Positions 1 to 10,664 of a stretch of DNA of 64,000 bases are shown piece after piece. How positions within the stretch are numbered: position 1 is the first letter of the stretch; each line of letters starts with the position of its first letter. The position numbers were made by a program, and so were the translations under genes. Source of the stretch: Phymatolithon calcareum (Eukaryota; Rhodophyta; Florideophyceae; Hapalidiales); the NCBI GenBank assembly GCA_977006965.1, contig OZ345382.1:682001-746000 (forward strand), in the 5' to 3' direction. The notes beneath the pieces were generated by a model that saw only the letters and a list, made by a program, of their open reading frames with translations, did not search any database and was not told the DNA's origin.

Positions 1-3000
1 CTTGGTGATGACGAACGGTCTACCAAACTCGGGGTGCAGTCTACGTGATCCCGTTCCTTCCTCTAGAGAGAGATTTCTTGTCGAAAGCCATACCTTTTCG
101 TTGACGGAAAAATTGTGCGGTCGCGTATCAGCCATCTTAGCATTTTGCTTCTGGATGTTTTCGTACGCGTACTTAGTCGTATCCTGTATTTCTTTAACGA
201 ATGCAGTTACGGAAGGGTTGTTCGAAGAGAGGGTCTGAATCGGATTGGATTTTAGATTAATACCGTAATTCAGATAGAAGGGACTATATAGAGCAGTGCT
301 AGGAACGGCGGAGTTGCAAGCCACTTCAAAGTCTACTAAATGATCGTCCCAGTTGTCTTTCCTGAAGTTTGAAAAGGCTCGGATCATTTCCTCAACTTTT
401 CTATTGGCTATTTCAGACTGTCCATCTGTCTGAGGGTGGTATGCTGTGGAGGGTGCAATCTTGGTACCTACGAGTTTGAACAGAGTTTTCCAGAATTTGC
501 TCATGAAGATGGTGTCTCTGTCGGAAATGATTTTTTGAGGGAGTCCATGGTTTCGGTAGACGTGTTCCTTGAATAGTTTAGCTACCTGAACAGAATCTAC
601 ATTCTCGGGGATTGGAATGGAACGAATCATTTTCGCTAACATGTCGACAACGTTAAGAATTCCGACGTTATTCCGACGCGTTTTCGGAAGAGACTTAGTA
701 TAGAGTGGGTCTATTGGCTGTAGATAGACAAAAGGTCTGTGGTTTCTTGCTTTAGTTTGTTGGCAGATGCGACAACCTTGGACATAGTCGTGGATGGTAT
801 CGCGCATGGATTTCCAGTAGTAGAATGGTTGAAGTCGATGCCATGTCTTCGTCTCATCTAAGTGACCAGTGCTTGAAGTGGTATGATGGTCATGCAGTAT
901 GTTCAAGCGAAATTGTCCAATCTGGACACAAAGTCTTCTGTCTCGATAGAGAAGGCCATCTTTGACTTCGAAAGGTTCTTTTGGATTCTCAAACATGGTT
1001 TGGAACTCGGGGTCTTGTGCGTATTCACTTCCCAACTTATTAACTAGATCGGGTCCAAGGACGGTGGTGGAAATAGAGTTGACTTGGAGTGTTTTCTCTA
1101 ACAGGGACTTGAATAGATTGTTCGCATACTTGGGTTTCTTGGGAGGATCTTTGGGTGCTCTAGAAAGTGCATCCGCGACTCTGTTCGATTTTCCTTTGAT
1201 GTAGGATATTGAGAAATCGAACTCTACTAGGCGTTCTACCCATCGAACCTGTCTAGGAGACATATTTTCTTGGTCTTGGAGGTATCTGAGGTGATGATGA
1301 TCACTCTGGACTGTAAGCTTACGCCCATGTAGGTAACATCTCCATGCTCGAAGTGTATCGACAATAGCTAGGAGCTTGATGTCATGGGCGGCGTAGTTCC
1401 GTTCTGAAGCATTTAGCGTGCGTGACGTAAATGCGACAGTACGGCGTCCACTAGGGCCGTCTTGTTCAAGAACGGATCCAATGGCTTTCTTTGATGCATC
1501 GGTGATTACGATAACGGGGTACTCGGGGTGAAAGGTCTGTAACACTGGGGCTGAGGTGACCTTCTCTTTAAGTTCTAGGAAAGCGCGTTCTGTTACTTTG
1601 GTCCATGAAAAGGGAACATCTTTCGTAAGTTCTGTCAGTGGTTTTGATATCTTGGAGCAGTCTTTTATGAAACGTTGGTAGTAGTTTGCCAGTCCTAGAA
1701 AAGATTGTACGCCATTCTTGCAGGTTGGTGTCGGCCAGTCGTCTATAGCTCTGGTCTTATGGGGGTTGATGGCTACGCCAGAGGGTCGCAAAATGAAGCC
1801 AAGGTAGCCCACTTCCTGGGCTCCGAAACAGCATTTTGATATCTTAGCGTAGAGCTTTTGCTTTCTTAGGAGTTTTAAGACTTTTCGAATGTAATCGAGA
1901 TGATACTTCCCCGTATCGCTGTAGAGGAGGATGTCATCGAGGTATACGGTGATGAAATTGTCAAGATATTCGGAGAAAAGTTCGTTCATGAGTGGCATGA
2001 AAGTGGCTAGAGCATTTGTTAGTCCAAACAGCAAACTTGGAACTCGAAATGTCCATACCTTGTCCGAAAAGCGGTGAGGGGAATGGATTCCTCGTCAAGG
2101 CGGATTTGATGCTTCTTAGGTCGATCTTTGTGAAGTACTTGGCGATAGAGAGTTGGTCTAGGATGTCGTCTATGCGCGGGAGAGGATAGCTGTTCTTGAC
2201 GGTAAGGCGGTTAAGGGCTCGATAGTCTACGCAAAGTCGCATAGTTCAATCTTTCTTACTGACGAATAGAACAGATGCTCCCCATGGACTAGTACTTGGG
2301 CGGATGAAACCTTGTTCTATGAGCTCTTCGAGTTGCTTCTGTAATTCTTGGAGCTCGGCAGTAGACATTCTGTATAATCTTTTTTTCTGAGGGGCGCTAT
2401 TTTCCTATGGAAAGATCATGCGCGCGCTTTGGGGGAAGTCCTTTAGGTAGTTTCTTTGGGAATACGTCCTTTAATTCGTTTAGTATCGCACGAATTTCTT
2501 GGTTCCGTGCATTTTCGGCGATATCTTCGTTGGTTTCGGGGATTTTTCGGAGGACAACAGCATAAAAGGGGTAATTCCTTTTCTCATCTTTGGTAATTGC
2601 ATTCACGGCGACGACGTTAGGCCTTGTTGGTTCAGTGGCGACAATGGTATGATGTTTCCCCTTGTATGAAAAGTTTACTTTATTGGTGTAACAGTTGACA
2701 ATGTCTCTTCTATCGGAAGTGCACTTTTTTCCGAGGTATACGTCATAATTCAACGAGCAGACTGCGAATCGGAGTTTTTCCGTATAACCACCTATGGTAA
2801 TAGGGATATGGTGTATGGTACTCTTGAGGATTTGACTTGTGCCATTAGCCATGAAGGCGGTTTTATTCGTGGTTTCAATGGATATACCGTGTCAGGAGCA
2901 TAAATCTTCCGAAATGTAATTGAGTTCGGCACCATCATCAATGAGGATTCTTGCAGAAACGCCAGAAACTTTGGCTCTAGTGACAAGAAGACTAGGGTTG

Positions 3001-3194
3001 GAAGGTTCGAAGGGATCACTCTCGGACAATTGATTCTCGAGAGACGTTTCAGGAGGAGGATCAGGAGGTGGTGAAACGGTCTTCGGAACTGAGGGACGGT
3101 CAGTGGGAGATGTGGAAGACTCTTCAGCTCTCAGTTCCTCTGGCCTTTTGGGCAGGTTCTTTCCATATGACCTTTCTCGCGGCAACGAAGGCAT
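1..3194 (-). pseudogene. pol: gypsy Pol (protease-RT-RNase H-integrase), broken
   Basis: Entered by -1 shift from gag. Protease: ILIDDGAELNYIS near 2930-2960, with DDG where retropepsins have D-S/T-G. A TGA at 2892-2894 and another stop at 2397 with a frame change interrupt the linker. RT: an in-frame TGA (2246-2248) replaces Gly before [11 protein letters not shown], a small deletion near 2115 removes the GxHQ start of block B, and a further shift lies near 2030. Downstream the frame appears open to base 1: YLDDILLYSD catalytic box near 1930, RNase H with DALSR near 1170, integrase HHCC zinc site (CRIC near 770) and D,D,E core (VDMLAKM, ISDRDTIF, DGQSEIANR). Lesions lie in the protease-RT half only. 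Confidence 0.9.
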
Positions 3195-4018
3195 CGGCCT
3201 TCTTTCATACAGATCTCACGTTCAGCCGGACTGAGCTTCTGCAGCTGTATGGTTCCAATCTCCATGGGAACGGGTGCCTGTACTTTATTTCCCTGTCTCT
3301 GGTTACCTTGAACGTTTCTGTTACCAGTAGGGGGCTTTGTCAGTCGGCTGTGAGCGGACTCAACTCGTTCAGCGACAGGCATGGAGTCAGAGAGCTTGGT
3401 ATACTCGTTCGTGCATAGTTCCTTCCAGATGTAGGACTTAAGCCCGCGAGTGTAGCGATCGATCTGCTCGTCTAAGCTGATGCTCGGAATGTCGAGGATG
3501 ATTCTCTGGAAGTCGTCATTGAATGTGGCAACATCTTTGAGTTGTTTCCATTTGGCGAGTTTATCTCTAGCAGTATTCTCTTTGTTTAGGGTTTCGTAGC
3601 GAGAGATCAAAGCTTCACGTAGCTGGCTCCAGGTTGCGACATTTCGACCGTCTTCGGTTTCTTTGTACACAATCCACCATTCATGAGCTGGATCATGAAG
3701 GGAACTGACGTCAATTGGTAAGGCCTGGTCGTCAGTCGAGCCGGAAAGGTAGTTGTTCATGTGAGCTGCCCAACTTAAAACCGAGTCCTTTCCTTTAAAG
3801 GGTTCAGGAGACTTGATTTTCAGTGGTTTGACTTGGGTGCCGAGTTGCATCTGGGCATTCTGTAAGGCGGTCTTGGTTTGGTTCAGGTCGGTCTGGAGCG
3901 AGGCGATGTTTTGCTGTGCATTATTGTACTGTGCCATAAGGCTTTGGTATGTATTGGCAAGTTCTTGTATTGTTGGAGGGTTCTGCTGGTTCTGTGGGTT
4001 ATGGGGGCTGGGATCCAT
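3131..4018 (-). CDS. gag: gypsy Gag polyprotein
   Basis: 295-residue capsid/nucleocapsid precursor. The start is the ATG at 4018; the frame is open a few codons further but only from a TTG. An N-terminal Q/N-rich segment (about residues 1-65, coiled-coil like) is followed by a retrotransposon-gag capsid region with the typical W-rich stretch (HEWWIVYKETEDG, then WSQLREAL) and, near the C-terminus, one CCHC zinc knuckle CLRCREKGHMERTC (C-x2-C-x4-H-x4-C) that would bind genomic RNA. It ends a few residues later at a TGA overlapping the pol frame by 64 nt. Undamaged in this copy. Confidence 0.9.
   Translation of the reverse strand: MDPSPHNPQNQQNPPTIQELANTYQSLMAQYNNAQQNIASLQTDLNQTKTALQNAQMQLGTQVKPLKIKSPEPFKGKDSVLSWAAHMNNYLSGSTDDQALPIDVSSLHDPAHEWWIVYKETEDGRNVATWSQLREALISRYETLNKENTARDKLAKWKQLKDVATFNDDFQRIILDIPSISLDEQIDRYTRGLKSYIWKELCTNEYTKLSDSMPVAERVESAHSRLTKPPTGNRNVQGNQRQGNKVQAPVPMEIGTIQLQKLSPAEREICMKEGRCLRCREKGHMERTCPKGQRN
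3146..3152 (-). promoter_or_regulatory. Candidate -1 ribosomal frameshift heptamer C CCA AAA
   Basis: In the gag frame the codons read TGC CCA AAA GGC, so CCCAAAA is an exact X XXY YYZ slippery heptamer in the correct phase, 12 nt before the gag stop (3131-3133). Slipping back one base yields PKRPEEL..., exactly the frame that runs on into the protease. No strong downstream stem or pseudoknot is obvious to me. Confidence 0.6.
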
Positions 4019-4180
4019 GTTACCACTCAAGCAAACAAAATTTATTTAGAAAGAGCGGGAAACTTCAATGATTCCTTGCACAAAGAGTTTATGCTTCCGA
4101 CTATCAACGTGCCTAAGATAGTCCTCAGGGCTAGTGAAGGTAAGATCGCAGCACTTGTCGGGCTTGTAGGTCGTCTTGAG

Positions 4181-4777
4181 TTAGTGCCGACGGGTGAGGC
4201 GGTGGTCTTCTTCTTGTTTCTTGCACGAGAAAACCTTGTCGCACGGTATGCACTGGAGGGTCTTCTTTGTGTTGCGACCCTTGGGTCCTTGATGACGACG
4301 GTGGGTCTTCTGAATCCAGATCGACGTGGAGTGGGCGATGCGGAGGACCGGGCGTTGAGGAGTCGGTTGATGCCTGCGGATAATCCGAGACGCGGAATCA
4401 AACTCGCGGTAGCGCTGGGTTGTTTCGGCGAGAAGGCGGTGGACAGGAGCACGAGGGACCGAGGGTAGGCTCAACGCAGGGAGGACAGCGGAGCTTCGGC
4501 GTGGAGGAGGCGGCGGCTCAGCGGGGATCGGCGAGGAGGGTTTCGGAGTTGTTGGAGTGGTGAGTTCTTGTGAACCATCCCACGGTTCCGGGTACGGGGT
4601 TCCCAGGTGGTGGACGGCGGCGGTGGAGTCTTGGGGATGCCGGAGAGTGGGGTCGGAGGGTTTGTGTCGGTCTAGCACGAGAGAGACGGCGTGCGGTTCA
4701 AAAAGTAAACTGGGGACACTGGTGAGCACAAAAGAAGTGATACTGGTTAGTATTCTGCAACTCGCAATCGCGCACAC
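4181..4777 (-). other. Leader ORF without ATG, ends in a C2H2-like finger
   Basis: Open frame of about 198 codons in the long leader between primer-binding site and gag. It has no ATG. The proline/serine-rich body ends with CIPCDKVF, eight residues, then H-x5-H, i.e. C-x2-C-x12-H-x5-H, the spacing of a C2H2 zinc finger with the usual F four residues after the second cysteine. The motif is directly visible; whether it is translated (via a spliced or non-ATG start) or is a captured host fragment is unknown. Confidence 0.35.
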
Positions 4778-4843
4778 CGCTGGAAGGGTCGTGGACGAGT
4801 GGGAGAAGAGAGGCTCAGCAGGAGCGCCAACTTACTCTTTGGT

Positions 4844-4861
4844 ATGGGTCCGGTGCTACCA
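4844..4861 (-). other. Primer-binding site (tRNA primed)
   Basis: Minus-strand sequence TGGTAGCACCGGACCCAT starts three bases after the LTR end. TGG complements the universal tRNA 3' CCA, the expected position and start for a minus-strand primer site. I cannot assign the tRNA. Confidence 0.6.
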
Positions 4862-4864
4862 AGC

Positions 4865-5330
4865 TGTGGGGTTGTGAATCGCACAGGATGGCACACTGGC
4901 TGTAGTCGGGTTGTTCCCTGGCGGAAAGCCGAGGGCGCCGCGAAGCGGCGACCTTTACAGAAAAAGAATTAGATCAAGAATGACTTGGCAATATGAGAAA
5001 TGGATCAATGGAAGAATCTGGAAGCCGCTTCGCGGCTTCCGAGCCCGGCGCCGCTGTAGTTCTTACAGTTTAAGCATTTGTAAGCTGTAAGCAGCGGTTC
5101 TAGAGTTTACCCTTGGTGATCCTCCATGGTGTAAGTACGCATCGAAACCTACGGTACTGTAATGACTGTAATGCTTTTTGTAAGGGCTTGCTGTAAATGC
5201 AAGCTGTAATGAAAACTTGAAGACAGCGTGTCTTATAGGAAATAGAGGGTATGATAGTGGTGTTGGACGCCACAAGGACCCGGTGAGGCTCTCGTATCTC
5301 AAGCGCGTTCCATGCGCTGCGGGTCAAACA
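4865..5330 (-). repeat. 5' LTR of the gypsy element
   Basis: On the minus strand the LTR would begin TGTTTGACC (5330) and end ACCCCACA (4865), giving the usual TG...CA termini, and it is followed three bases later by a TGG-starting primer-binding site. About 400 bp of it (4865-5275) is repeated in inverted orientation at 10665-11066. The outer end (5330) is my choice from the TG/CA rule and could be off by tens of bases. It holds many ctgtaat/attacag motifs and a GC-rich hairpin insert (5020-5040) that the other copy lacks. Confidence 0.75.
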
Positions 5331-5661
5331 CCCCTTCTGTCAGTCCTACATTCTAAAAATCGAACCATATTGGTGCTGAGGATTTCAGACGAGGCATGTG
5401 ATCAGCCCGCCACTACCGAGAAACGCGTTGGTCCCATAAGCTCTATTTCATCCGTTTAGGCCTCTGTGCGTTGTGCTAATTCCGCGCGTTCGAGTGGGTA
5501 GCGAAAGGATAATTATGTGAAGAAATTCACTACATGGCCATCTCTAGCCAAGTCTACTACTCACCCCTGGTTAAGCGTACTATCATTACTCACTCTAACA
5601 AAATCTACTACTCATCCATTTGTCAAAGCAATCTATGGGAAAATAAAATTTATTGTGCGCC

Positions 5662-6215
5662 CTACCCTCTACGCTTTATATCCACGTTGCAAGTAGCATC
5701 TCCATCATCACCGGTGGTAAGGTCGATGATCATGGACTGAGCCGCTTTGCCGATGTGTTTTCGTGTCTCCTCGACGGCTTTGCGGATGTTGGGTCTCACG
5801 GAGGTCTGCGAAGATTGACCAGTGTTTCCGCGCGAGGAGAAGTGACGGGCTCTCATCTCGGACGGAAAGTAGGGCTTCTTGCACTTGCGGCCCGGTCTAG
5901 CCGCAAGGTCAAACGGCACCAAATCATACTGCACTGGCTGGTCTCCAGTGACCGCTACACGTGTGATATTGGCCCCATGCTGCTTGGTCCAACATCCAAA
6001 CGTCCCTGAACTAGTACTTTTTCCAACGGTCCAACGATACCGATGTTGCACAAAGCGACTAAAAGCGTACAAAAGTGCTTCACACAGTTCTTGCGTTTCG
6101 CCACGAGGTGGGCCTTGTCCATCGACCTGTTGTGGGAAATCACGACGTTGACAAAGTCGTCAAAGCTTGATTCAGCGTAGTCGCCCACCTGTGGCAAGAG
6201 CTCCTTCTTTTCCAT
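5662..6215 (-). pseudogene. SIM-family companion gene, copy 1
   Basis: Starts at ATG 6215 (MEKKELLPQVGDYAESSFDD...) and ends at 5662 (...AAQSMIIDLTTGDDGDATC...); one frame change around 5955-6072 breaks it. The family has three blocks: an N-terminal VGDY..SFDD segment, a middle ITRVAVT..DQ..VQ...LVPF segment, and a C-terminal IIDLT followed by acidic residues. IIDLT-x2-DDGD has the form of a SUMO-interaction motif (hydrophobic core then acids). Homologues occur at 12480-13040 and 46429-47028. Function unknown; location beside transposase debris suggests an accessory gene of the transposon or a host gene it carries. Confidence 0.5.
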
Positions 6216-6622
6216 GATTTCGGAGTGGTTAGTGCAGGATTGTTGTTTGTCGGGCGTTGTAAAGAATACGACGACTTTCTTACAGAGCGCCGTCGTATTC
6301 GCAACAGATGATGACCCATCGTGCGGAGTATCAGGCAACCGCCACAGCTCAGCAATTAATTTAATACACGATCCCAGAACTCCAATAGCAGCGCAGCATA
6401 TAGGAGGCAGTGGAGCGTGTTTCGCGCTGGGCATGGGCAAACAATTTACAGAACCCGACCTTAGCAACGATAGAAAGAACGTATAGTTCTGTCATATTCG
6501 TAGTATGAAATTGCTTCTTGTCTCTATCTAGTAGTCGGTTCTGAGTTGGAAGATTGCAATCAGCAAGGTATCCAATCAAGAAAGATTCGCATACTTCGCG
6601 ATGGCGTCGAGACGAAAGAAGT

Positions 6623-7460
6623 TTAAAATGCAGTCGCGTAAATGACTTGTGAGTAAGTGGTCTGGGGTAACAAAGGAAAATACAGATCTAAATCTCCGTG
6701 GACGACAGAATTACCGCATGAAGTTTTAAAAATACGATGTTTCGTCTCCACTATCGCCTCCCGTAAACGGTGGATTGGGAGGATGTGCTCGTCGACACCA
6801 TATTTCAGACCAAGCAACCGGCATATCTCCGGCATAGGCATGCAATCTCTGATGGCTGTATGTTGATAGTAGCCCCTGAAAAATACAGATAGCCCGCTGT
6901 GTTGTCCACGACGAGTAAAGCAGCAACCAACTAGTGTAGATGACTGTCCGGACACTCTGCATTGGTGACAGCACAAAGTGCTGGTGTGTCCAAGAACATT
7001 AAGTGCGCTGTTCAACTCAGGAGTGTCTCCCGTGAAGCCAACGAGGCCGAGAAAGATTTTTCGCCTCATGTCATGGGCGTTAAAGGCAACAAATCCACCA
7101 GTCATACCAGTAATAACATCGGCCTGAAACTGGCCAAAACGAGCTTCAACTCCAACGCCAGGTCGTGCGAGACTTAAAATTCGGACAGCTCGGGATGAGG
7201 AACGTGCCTGCAGAGGAAGGTTTAGGCAGAGTAGATAGAACCCTTCTGCTGTTGCACTCTTTCAGGCAGACATTGTGAAACCATCCCAATTCTTCAAGAA
7301 ACGATAGATGAAGTACTTCTTACAGTTCGGAAGGGCACCGAAGCTACTGACAGGCTTGTACCGCTCTGGTCCTCTTTTAACACCTTGATTACGAACATGA
7401 TGGACTGCAGAAACGTTTTCATACTTGCTCTGCCGATTTCCGCTTAGTGATGAGCAAAGA
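6623..7460 (-). pseudogene. TNP2-like transposase fragment
   Basis: Frame open from about 7460 to 6623 except for one TGA near 7260. It shows the order seen in TNP2-type transposases: KNWDGFTMSA, then GFYLLCLNLPLQARSS, RILSLARPGVGV, and GFTGDTPELNSALN followed by GHTSTLCCHQC, a D-x-P-x-L block plus a C-x2-C pair close to the conserved D-P-A...GH...C-x2-C segment of the family. Further C-terminal residues (to 6623) are open but less recognisable. ORFs at 7469-7774, 7941-8273, 8489-8938 and 8984-9403 on the same strand may be N-terminal parts of the same decayed gene; I could not join or identify them. Confidence 0.5.
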
Positions 7461-9403
7461 TCGGAAATTTAAGCTTCGCGGGGGGATTCATGAGCTAACT
7501 GAGATCCAAAGAACGTGAGGGATATTTCTTCAAACTCTGCGCAGAAACGATGAACAAGTAGGACTAGTGACGACTCATCAGACTCAATCGTTTTCGTATT
7601 TAGAGGTTCAGAATTGGCGAAGTCGGAGAGACGGCACGGACAAAGCAGAACTACGATATCTCCAGATTTCAGGAGCGGTTTCTCCAAGTCTCTCAGCGCA
7701 GCTTCCGTCTCAGCCTTGCGCCTCTTTAGTGCCTCCCTTCTCATCTTTAGAGCGGCCTCCATTGCTACAGACACCGTTTTCTTCTTCTAAGTACAGTCGG
7801 AGGTGTAGGGGACTCCATCCGTATCGTCGACATCTTCTCTTAGAAGCTTAGGCAAGACCGTAGATACGCTTTCAGTCTGGGGGTGATAGGAAGAGAAGCT
7901 GAAAAGGCAGACCAATGTAACATCGCGAGCGAAGAGACCTTCACAAGTTCGTGGCGGGAGGTTTCAAATCCGGTACGTTCCTACGACACGAATGATGAAC
8001 GTTCCATATAGTTTCCGCAGTGCCGCGAAGAGAGGCTCTAGGAGCGTCAATATTTGCACTTCCAAACAAAGACAAGAGAGAATCAGAGGCTGATTCGCCA
8101 GAAAGCAGAGACGCGCTTACGACATGTCCCTTCTCGCAGAATTCAGTATGAGACTGAAACCCTTCTTGTGCATCAACGCTCACCTTTTGGCAGCACCGTA
8201 CAACAAGCTGGGAGCTGCTACGATGCGCCAGCAATCCAGACAGCCCGTTGCTGTCGTCACCGATACATGGCACGAGTTGGTACCTTCGGAAAAACTGTCA
8301 AGACTGGTGGATCTCATGAGATCGAAAGCTGGACCAGTTCCCATGTCCACTCCCGCGTACTCACTAGGTAAGATGACGAGCACTTCCGCCTCTGGAAGCT
8401 CTTCTTCGCTTTGTTAAGAGCAACGCGAACCGGCTTTCCGAATATCCATAGTTTCTAAAACATTCTGGCACCTCGGTGCTAGATGCTTTTAGAGCAATGG
8501 TCGGAGTATACGGGAAACTGTGGAGGAATGAGGTAGACAATTCACACGCCCTGTGGCATGTTCAGGGTATGAACAGAATTCATTGGTGGCCATCCAAGTG
8601 GAGTCACCCTTCTTGGAAAAGGAGTCAGCAACTATGCGCATGGCTTGATACATGATCTTGGTAAGCATCATCGTGCCAGCCGTCTTTAAAATGCTCCATA
8701 GCGCCCTGCAGCTTTTGATTAAGAGCTTCAATTGGCAGTGTCCGGACTTTTCGACTAGTTCTACCTCATTCTGGGTATATTCGATGTGCGCTTCTGTACC
8801 TCGGGCAAAATCCACATCTTCCATCATGGCTACAGAGTCCTTGTTCAGTTGCTCGGGTGAAATAGGTTCGTTTTGCGACGAGGGAATTTCTGGGTGATTA
8901 GAATGCTCTGCCTCTTCTCTGCTTTCTGCCACATCCACTGGTTCACCACGAAAATATTCCGCTGATCTGAGTGCATTGAATGTCTACATGACAGCCTCCC
9001 GTCTGCCAACTGCTGATAACTCCTGTTGCCTCAAAATAGTGTCTACTGGTTCATTTCGAGGAGCAGGTGGGTTGTCCGAAGCCTGCTGCAACCCAGTGTT
9101 GAATTCATAAACTGGTTCAGACGCACCGTTAGCATCAAGAATATGTCCGCCCGCACGGGTTTGTAGTGTGTTGCTTTCTGTGCGAGAAATGGTTAATGTC
9201 AAAGTGCGTGGCTCAAAGGGCGTCACTGCAACCAAATCGTTGAACCGGTTCTTACATCGCCGTCTTCTTTTCTGAGCTTGGCGCTCCATGAGAAGATTTT
9301 GTAGACGAATGATAGAAACAGAACGGTCACACTCTGCAGCTGCATGTGTACGTACAGGCACATAGAGGAGCGAAAGGTGGTACCACCTTTTCCACCTCGA
9401 CAT

Positions 9404-10664
9404 ACCTATTCTATACTGCAGGATGGTACTTTTTAAGACTCCGTAGCAAATGCTTGGCTGACGTGGTACTACTTGCTCTATGTGGAAAAGTATTTCTGGA
9501 AACGATTGACATGGAATATGAGACGTCTTTATGATTGCATTGATCCGTGATTTTTGTGTTGATAATGACCTCTCCGATACGATATAGAGGCCGTGATGTC
9601 GTTATATACTGTATTGAAAACATTGGTAAAGAAATGGTCAATCGCAATTATGTGGAAGATATGCCTCCGGATTACCACTCATCATGACGGGCAGTATAGA
9701 AGAGCTTTGGATATCCCGTGTCATCTGTCATACATGCAGGCACTGCTTCGTTCGCTCACTCACTGTTTGGCCAGCAAAGTGCAACATCGCGCAACTAATA
9801 GCATGTGCTACCGAACGGGATCGGCACGGCCACCGATCAATGGTCTTCCACTGAGAAACTGAGCAGTAAGACATGGATGCGCAACGTCTTTTTCCTCAAA
9901 CCTTCGTTCGCAAGTGCACACCATTCTGCGATCGATCGCCGCAAACTGGCACCGCGGAAGATCGATGCCTCAGAACTCGATAGCTACAGGCACCGATGAG
10001 TTGTCCAGGGTACTGACATCGCGGCAAGGAGCTCGCGGGGTATCTATTTCTTGTAAGTAAGCACTATCGCCCAACCGTACTTCTTCCAACGACCAAATAA
10101 TCGCTACGAACTGACATCTCAGAAGAACTTTTTGCATGCCCATATGCTGATGCAGCTTACTTTCTATCTATTTGACGGCGGCCGGTGCTCATGAACTCGA
10201 AGCGCAGATTGATTCCCGACTCATCTCTGCGGCATGACAGCGCTTGGATTGCATTATTGTTAAGACCGCTGCCGATTCATTACTGCCACTACATAGGAGA
10301 TGTGCTGTATCAGTATTGAAAGTATTTCGGTACACTGCCCGCGATCGTAAGGCCAAGGTATGTTATACAAATTCTGTTCTGTAAGCGACTTCATACCATG
10401 AAGATCCCTTCGTGCCTTTTCTATTCGGATTTTCCCTCTCCACGTAAGCATTGTGCGCGACAAACGGCCATCTCCAAGTCCCACATCTATTTTCATGTTT
10501 CCGATGTTCTTTCAAGTCCACTCGTAACAATTTCCACTGTCATCGTTTCCTGTGACATTGATCTTCTGCCCTTCGATTCACGCTTCGCTTGAGCAACCCG
10601 ACAAGATACCGGTAAAGCTCTAGATTCCTTCCACTCCGATACATGGTTTCCAGCAGCTTATCGC
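9404..10664. other. No gene recognised
   Basis: Only short overlapping ORFs in all frames with no recognisable motif. Possibly the outer part of the DNA transposon, but no terminal repeat found. Confidence 0.5.

Larger units (their letters stand above)
1..5330 (-). mobile_element. Ty3/gypsy LTR retrotransposon, 3' end off window
   Basis: Read on the minus strand this is an ordered gypsy element: LTR (4865-5330), primer-binding site (4844-4861), an 826-nt leader, gag (4018-3131), then protease, reverse transcriptase, RNase H and integrase down to base 1. The order RT-RNaseH-IN defines Ty3/gypsy rather than copia. The 3' LTR must lie left of the window. The body is decayed (two in-frame stops, a frame break at 2397-2410 and two small frameshifts in pol), so this copy cannot make a full Pol by itself, yet gag and the integrase half are open, which suggests fairly recent death. 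Confidence 0.93.
5528..9403 (-). mobile_element. CACTA/TNP2-like DNA transposon remnant
   Basis: A degraded element whose minus strand carries TNP2-like transposase pieces (6623-7460 and probably further upstream) followed by a companion gene (5662-6215). The left end near 5528 reads CACTACATGGCC, like CACTA termini, and is followed by repeated CTACTACTCA motifs (5554, 5605; variant at 5584), which resemble the subterminal transposase-binding repeats of this superfamily. I could not find a matching right terminus, so the right limit is simply the last plausible ORF piece. The superfamily call rests mainly on the transposase fragment. Confidence 0.5.

Noticed and set aside
3878-4468. 196-codon plus-strand ORF
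   Set aside because: It lies antisense to gag and the element leader and has no motif; shadow of the coding strand.
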